Shown here one piece after another: positions 58,926 to 64,000 of a stretch of DNA of 64,000 nucleotides. Origin of the DNA: Paralithodes platypus (Eukaryota; Arthropoda; Malacostraca; Decapoda; Lithodidae); assembly GCA_032716605.1 (NCBI GenBank), contig CM064495.1, forward strand, positions 42,457,946 through 42,521,945, written 5' to 3'. Position 1 is the first letter of the stretch. Every line of letters begins with the position of its first letter. Made by a program: the position numbers and the translations under genes. The notes below the pieces were generated by a model, which searched no databases, was not told where the DNA came from, and saw only the letters and a program-made list of their open reading frames with translations.

Positions 58926-60109
58926 TTAACCCCTTAAGCACCAGCGTCGACTCGCGTCCGATGACATTGTAAACTGCTGCCAGTACGAGTGTCGGCTATA
59001 GTCGACGGCCCTTATTGACCATTGATATAAGGCTCGTAGAGGGTTCAGATTTGTATGGGAACTGCTTTAGGATCCCACGGAACAATACCTATGGTTGGTA
59101 AACCCCCCCCCCCAAGTCCAGCCGTGTGCGTGTGGGAGTAATTTTCCAGTATATTGCCTACCCATCACCCCATGTTAAAGGTGAATTCCAGGGATGAAAC
59201 CTATTCAAACTACAATGTCCATTAGGATATGCTTGGTTTTTGGTATATGATACTGAAGAACTTTCATCAATTTGTTTTAACAACATAGAAATATAGCTTA
59301 TCTAAGTTATTTTATGTGGCGCGAACTGGCGTGTTTACCATGACGTAACTGTAGCCAATGGCGGGAACTATCGACATGGGAAATGGGTGAATCTGTGTTT
59401 TGTTTTATTTGAGAAACTTATAATTTGTATGCATGTTTACAGCTCAACATTTGGCTTCACCACTGTCTGGTCAAGGGACCGCGATATATAAATTGAACAG
59501 AAAACTATATTATCATTACGAAATAGGCCTTAGAACCGACTTCACTCAACTCTGGACCATGCTAAACATGCATAAACACTGCACATATGTTTATTGCTGG
59601 CGAGCTGGGATTATTTCTTGATGTGCACCACATCATCAGGACGTTGGTCGATCTTTTGCAGAGCTTGAGTATTGAATTGAAAGGTATTAATTACGAAAAA
59701 CAGACCTCACTGTTCAGGATCGCATATCTTGTTTACAAACGGTTTCTCTGCACAATGGAGTCACTCCAGCTGGCTGAAGATGCCAATTTGTCACCAACGA
59801 CTATATATATTAGTATTTTGTTCTGGAGTTTATGGAATTATATCGATATTGCCCATATACATATTACAGTATATTGATGCCAAGTTATGACCCTGCATTA
59901 ATCTTCGTTTTTTCGTTCATCCCTGTAGTTCACCTTTAATTGCGACTTTCCGCCGCCCCCCAGGACCCCTCAATGACCTAGGTGAGTGGTTTTATGTTGC
60001 TTTTCCTTCATTACTAACCCATCCCATGTGTTTTCAGGAAAAACAAATTGACAAGTGGCTAGGTCTGGAGTGTGTTTTTCATTAAATCAGCTGGTGCTCA
60101 ATGGGTTAA
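58926..60109. mobile_element. 1.18 kb TTAA-bounded element, unidentified
   Basis: TTAACCCCTTAAGCACCAGC at the left and GCTGGTGCTCAATGGGTTAA at the right are inverted repeats of about 20 bp next to TTAA, again piggyBac-like. The interior has a C run at 59104-59114 and a plus-strand open frame of about 96 codons (59587-59877) that I do not recognise. It may be chance or a transposase relic. A much longer interior than the other TTAA MITEs here. Confidence 0.6.
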
Positions 60110-60182
60110 AGAAAAACCGCTCCACAAATTATATTGAGTTCGAACTGTACTCCTTCGTGATTTTATATACCTTAATTATTAC

Positions 60183-61132
60183 TGTAATGCCCTCGAAAAT
60201 GTCCCGCACCCACAATAATACTAACTCGAGTTGACGTCAGGTATAGCGTAAAATAGTCGTAGATGGTAAGTCCAATAAACTCATCACGTGATAACACCAC
60301 GAGACTATCACCTGGTTCTTAAAAATCGGACTAAGGTTGCTATACTTTTAGTACGTCCGTGGTAGTACAGTGGGTTAGCGTGCGGGCCTGGTGGTGATGG
60401 TTGGGTCACTAACCAGGGTTCGAACCCCACCCAAGGCATCTCAAAACCTGTGGGTTTTTAGGGGGGTTAAATTCCCTTCAGAGGTTCGTACCCCGCGCCA
60501 GGTACCAGGAAAAGTTGATCCTAAAGGTAGCCTGGGGATATTTCAGGAGACCATGAATTCCCTTCACACCCAGCATTTCATTGGTGGCAGCTAGGGAACG
60601 TGACCAGGTAGCTACGTGGAGCACCCGTCACGCGAACCCTATACCAACAATATTGAGATTGCTGAGGTAATACAGCTACGATACCTTACGACCTTAAAAT
60701 AGGCTAGGGACTAGCCTAGTTAAAGAAGGATGTAATGTAATGCCCTCGAAAATGTCCCGCACCCACAATAATACTAACCCGAGTTGACGTCAGGTATAGC
60801 GTAAAATAGTCGTAGATGGTAAGTCCAATAAACTCATCACGTGATAACACCACAAGACTATCACCTGGTTCTTAAAAATCGGACTAAGGTTGCTATACTT
60901 TTAGTACGTCCGTGGTAGTACAGTGGGTTAGCGCGCGGGCCTGGTGGTGATGGTTGGGTCACTAACCAGGGTTCGAACCCCACCCAAGGCATCTCAAAAC
61001 CTGTGGGTTTTTAGGGGGGTTAAATTCCCTTCAGAGGTTCGTACCCTGCGCCAGGTACCAGGAAAAGTTGATCCTAAAGGTAGCCTGGTGATATTTCAGG
61101 AGACCATGAATTCCCTTCACACCCAGCATTTC
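60183..61132 (+). repeat. 553 bp tandem duplication carrying a tRNA-like SINE
   Basis: 60183-60735 and 60736-61132 are near-identical direct copies; the second lacks the last roughly 155 bp. Each contains a tRNA-like B box, GGTTCGAACCCC, after GTGGGTTAGCG(T/C)GCGGGCCTG. TGTAATG occurs at the start of both copies, so the first copy is flanked by a 7 bp direct repeat. Very few substitutions separate the copies, so the duplication is recent. Confidence 0.85.
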
Positions 61133-61235
61133 AATTACTGTGTCAACAATTAAAGTTGCTGCTATCACCACTATCATAAAAACACGGCCAGGTAAATTGA
61201 AAAGGTCTCGTCAAGATTTTTCAGTTATTTTGCAG

Positions 61236-61590
61236 ATTTTGTAGTGAAATATGGTGCTAATTATATAAACTTGGTCTTAATATGATGCAGAGACATAGTA
61301 GTTTCATATTTTGTAGTGAAATATGGTGCGAATTATATAAACTTGGTCTAAATATGATGCAGAGACATAGTAGTTTCATATTTTGTAGTGAAATATGGTG
61401 CTAATTATATAAACTTGGTCTTAATATGATGCAGAGACATAGTAGTTTCATATTTTGTAGTGAAATATGATGTTAATTATATAAACTTGGGTCTTGATAT
61501 GATGCAGAGACACAGTAGTTTCATATTTTGTAGTGAAATATGATGTTAATTATATAAACTTGGTCTTAATATGATGCAGGGACATTAGAA
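61236..61590 (+). repeat. 72 bp tandem array, five copies
   Basis: Units start ATTTTGTAGTGAAATATG at 61236, 61308, 61380, 61452 and 61525 (period 72, 72, 72, 73) and include TTATATAAACTTGGTCTTAA and GATGCAGAGACATAGTAGTT. Derived from dispersed repeat T. The array ends where the LTR-like repeat of the Penelope type begins. Confidence 0.93.
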
Positions 61591-61591
61591 A

Positions 61592-61825
61592 GACGCTAGT
61601 GCGTTGTTATATGTGCGATTAGTTTGCTTGGGAAACAGATTACCGGTAACTTGCTCGTGTAGTGATGTACACCCTATGTGGTGGATTGTGTTCTTTTAAT
61701 TCATACATTTTATTTTAGTAAGCGTTGTTTCCACATAGCGATTTTGATAAGTTAATTTGACTTTATATTGTCTTTGTCCCAGTTTTGGTTTGTTTAGTTT
61801 GCAAGTTTTACATTTTAATTAGAAA
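61592..61825 (+). repeat. Penelope-associated LTR-like repeat, partial, opposite orientation
   Basis: GTGCGTTGTTATATGTGCGA, TTAGTTTGCTTGGGAAACAG, TACACCCTATGTGGTGGATT and CCCAGTTTTGGTTTGTTTAG are the inverse of 540-780. A shorter piece (TAAGCGTTGTTTCCACATAG ... TTTTGGTTTGTTTATTTTAC) recurs at 62571-62665. Confidence 0.8.
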
Positions 61826-61949
61826 TTAGCTGCTAAGGGATTCAATTTACCGTCAGATGAAATAAAACCTATTATAGAATTACGTTGGGTATTTCCACCA
61901 GTTGAAATTAGTTCATAAGGTTATCCTAGTCTATTAATTATCTGTAAAG

Positions 61950-62162
61950 TCGGTATCACACGATCGCTTTTTTCCCTCAACATTTATGCTCAACAATGGT
62001 CTGGCAGCTTATGAGGTCAACATTTTACATATTTCAGTTACCTAAATTCATCTACCATCAGTCTAGTTTCTGATACCAGTTCAAAATATTCCAGAAATGT
62101 TGCCAGATTTTTTTTTATTATAGAATGTTGGCTATAAAAGCTCTTGTGTGATATCGGCTTAA
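61950..62162. mobile_element. MITE family G, copy 2
   Basis: Ends TAAAGTCGGTATCACACGAT and CTTGTGTGATATCGGCTTA are inverted repeats; same family as 21605-21822. Non-coding. Confidence 0.7.
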
Positions 62163-62174
62163 GTAGGCGATAAA

Positions 62175-62330
62175 TCATGACCACTAACCTCTAAAAAACG
62201 ACTAAAGTAATCGAGCAAATATTTCTACCATTTGGGAAGAGTCAGTCAAGGAATAGATGTGGAAATTTACAACCAATTTTCACTTGCCCATTTTGAGTTA
62301 CATAGGATAGAGGTCATGATTTCTCGCCTA
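62175..62330. repeat. dispersed palindromic repeat P, copy 3
   Basis: ACTAACCTCTAAAAAACGAC, TTTCTACCATTTGGGAAGAG and CCCATTTTGAGTTACATAGG, in the same orientation as 48700-48865. Confidence 0.65.
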
Positions 62331-62432
62331 CTTACAGCGAATAGACTATAGTCTCTAACGAATGCAAGCCTAATTTGTTCAACCTTTCTTCATATGGAAG
62401 TTTTATAATATAAAGTTTTTGCCATTGATAGC

Positions 62433-62515
62433 GTAATGCATAGTGCGAGGAATTTCGATGTGAGTATCCTGGGTTCGAGTCCTTGGAGTGCCACATGTAT
62501 TTGTTGATTTCATTA
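62433..62515 (+). mobile_element. tRNA-like SINE fragment
   Basis: TAGCGTAATGC (A-box-like) and GGGTTCGAGTCCTTGG (B box), followed by AGTGCCACATGTATTTGTTG and a short body. Related in layout to SINE B. Confidence 0.55.
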
Positions 62516-62570
62516 ATTGAGTTTAGAAGTGAAGTTGGTTGGTGGAAAAAGCATCATAATTTTATTTTAC

Positions 62571-62665
62571 ATAAGCGTTGTTTCCACATAGCGATTTTGA
62601 TTAGTTTTTTTTTTTTTTTTTACTGTGTTCGTCCCAGTTTTGGTTTGTTTATTTTACAAGTTTTT
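62571..62665 (+). repeat. Penelope-associated LTR-like repeat, short piece
   Basis: TAAGCGTTGTTTCCACATAG and CCCAGTTTTGGTTTGTTTA flank a T run. This is a third dispersed location of the repeat at 540-1006. Confidence 0.7.
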
Positions 62666-62819
62666 CATTATATTAAATCACGTTTGTCATTCTTCCAAGA
62701 AATAGTATGTCCATTCTGTAAAAAAGACACCTAAGTTAAACAACATAGCCAAATCCATTATGTGGCCTCACTAATGCTAGGTAAAAATATAACAAAATAG
62801 AAAATAAAAATAAAAAAAT

Positions 62820-62935
62820 CGAAAAAATGGGGATTGGGCCTGAGCATATAGATAGATAGATAGATAGAAAAAGTTCCAAGATTACCGTACGCCTCCAGCA
62901 ATTAACAGGCTTCGAACTATCTCACTTAAGGGAGC
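62820..62935. repeat. (ATAG)n-tailed repeat copy 2 and a family F fragment
   Basis: GGATTGGGCCTGAGCATATA then (GATA)n at 62828-62870. At 62891-62938, CCTCCAGCAATTAACAGGCT and TCGAACTATCTCACTTAA match family F copy 3 (45850-45890), which is interrupted here by the palindromic MITE. Confidence 0.55.
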
Positions 62936-63302
62936 CCACCTCGCTTTTTTTTCTCTCTCCCTCCCTCTCTCTTTGGCTTGTATCCATTCGGCCCCATTCA
63001 GCTTATTGGTTTAAGACGTTTACCCTCATCCAAGTGTCAATATTTTTCTGGCGAGCGGTATCGAGCCAGCATATATATATTTTTGTTTTGACAGCAAGCT
63101 AAATTTGTAAATTTTTCGATAGAAAAATTTCTTCAGCGAAGCCGGATTTCTCCAGACAACGCTGGCTCGCTATCGCTCGCCAGGAAGAAATCAACACCTG
63201 GATGGGGATAAACGTCTTAAAACAGTTAGCTGAATGGGGCCGAATGGATACAAGCCAGAGAAAGAGAGAAAGATAAAAAAAAAAGCCGGTGACCCCCCTT
63301 TA
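62936..63302. mobile_element. long-palindrome MITE related to family M1
   Basis: The left arm (GGCTTGTATCCATTCGGCCC, TTTAAGACGTTTACCCTCAT, TCTGGCGAGCGGTATCGAGC) is repeated inverted in the right arm (GCTCGCTATCGCTCGCCAGG, GGGGATAAACGTCTTAAAAC, GGGCCGAATGGATACAAGCC) around a centre near 63120. The GCGAGCGRTA(T/G)CGAGCC block is shared with M1 copies a-d, where it occurs only once. Confidence 0.8.
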
Positions 63303-63485
63303 TTTTTAGTCTTCATCATTGTCTATGTAAGGATAAAATTGTGGTTTATAGTTCAAATTCTGTCTTTAGATGGGATAAAATGGCCAAAACAATGTTATTT
63401 CATGTTTGTTTTAGAGTATTCCTCCTCATTTTCATTCAAGTCTTCAAACAAAATGGCTCTGGTTTGATTCCCTACTCTGCATCGT
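63303..63485. other. 5' flank, nothing recognised
   Basis: No repeat or coding similarity was recognised. Confidence 0.4.
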
Positions 63486-63662
63486 ATATATCTATAGAGA
63501 TGGGTTGGGTGTGAAAGGGCTCTGCCGTTTGTGGGCCAATCGGCTCTCTGCAGACTCCCGTCAATTGTCTAATGTTCTATAGAGATGGGTTGGGTGTGAA
63601 AGGAATCTGCCGTGTGTGGGCCAATCGGCTCTCTGCTGACTCTCGTTGTATTATGTTCTTAA
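63486..63662 (+). mobile_element. CR1-like LINE 3' end, two tandem partial copies
   Basis: TAGAGATGGGTTGGGTGTGA, TCTGCCG, GGGCCAATCGGCTCTCTGC and CTAATGTTCT occur twice (from about 63495 and 63580). They match the 3' terminal sequence of the CR1-like element at 14485-14730 in inverse orientation. Confidence 0.7.
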
Positions 63663-63726
63663 TGTCCATTCCTGTATTAGATTAACCATTAGACTATTCA
63701 TAAGTACAGTTGTGTATGGTACGGTC

Positions 63727-64000
63727 GTGCTAATAAGTCATGTCCCAGCTGCTATTACGTTTGCCTTACTCTGTGCTGTATTAATGTCTGTCACATGTTG
63801 AATAGGGTGGGGAAGTGTAGTGCTAATAAGTCATGTCCCAGCTGTTATTACGTTTGCCTTACTCTGTGCTGTATTAATGTCTGTCAGATGTTGAATAGGG
63901 TGGGGAAGTGTAGCGCTAATAAGTCATGTCCCAGCTGTTATTACGTTTGCCTTACTCTGTGCTGTATTAATGTCTGTCAGATGTTGAATAGGGTGGGGAA
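63727..64000. repeat. 93 bp tandem repeat, about three copies, continues past the window
   Basis: Units begin GTGCTAATAAGTCATGTCCC at 63727, 63820 and (GCGCTAAT...) 63913, exactly 93 bp apart, with only a few substitutions. The third unit is cut by the window edge. A satellite-like array of unknown total length. Confidence 0.92.

Overview
The window is eukaryotic and almost certainly from an arthropod, most likely a decapod crustacean. The evidence is a multi-exon gene with GT-AG introns, very long repeat-rich introns, abundant (TA)n/(CT)n/(CA)n microsatellites, Penelope-like, CR1-like, RTE-like and other non-LTR retrotransposons, tRNA-derived SINEs and several MITE families. The organism call is an inference from this style of repeats and from the EF-hand protein; the sequence itself does not name a species.

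One host gene can be supported. It lies on the minus strand and fills most of the window. Seven coding exons run from 56784 down to 8808: 56689-56784, 53120-53164, 51591-51722, 20651-20818, 11869-12012, 9730-9810 and 8808-8954. They join without a break into 270 codons. All six introns are phase 0, and the third is about 30.8 kb. The product starts with a basic, Arg/Ser-rich leader that looks like a mitochondrial presequence. A Ser/Asp- and Lys-rich linker follows, then three canonical EF-hand loops, ending in FWGPLSE. A TATA-like/Inr (TCAGT) promoter arrangement lies 34 bp upstream of the start codon. A plausible AATAAA lies about 260 bp downstream of the stop.

Everything else is repeat-derived or anonymous AT-rich sequence. 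1-8807 (3' flank) holds a broken Penelope-like reverse transcriptase with two LTR-like repeats, TTAA-flanked MITEs and a TSD-flanked 0.5 kb non-autonomous retroelement. Introns 4-6 (8955-20650) hold a pogo/Tigger-like MITE, an (AAC)n-tailed LINE inside an RTE-like LINE remnant, a CR1 copy with a twin-priming 5' inversion, and a poly(A) LINE inside a SINE. Intron 3 (20819-51590) holds a nested cluster: a LINE inside a TA-flanked MITE, and a 4.5 kb RTE-like LINE carrying both a hAT-type MITE and a TTAA-flanked foldback element, several with exact target-site duplications. It also holds a series of about 210 bp TTAA foldback MITEs, degenerate minisatellites and long (TA)n runs. The 5' flank (56785-64000) holds a second poly(A) LINE copy, a 1.2 kb TTAA-flanked element, a 553 bp tandem duplication, a 72 bp tandem array and a 93 bp tandem repeat that runs off the window end.

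No rRNA gene, functional tRNA gene, CRISPR array, operon or bacterial-type regulatory element is supported. The most informative content is the insertion stratigraphy, in which nested elements interrupt recognisable reading frames and can be ordered in time, together with several MITE/foldback families that I cannot match to a named family from sequence alone.
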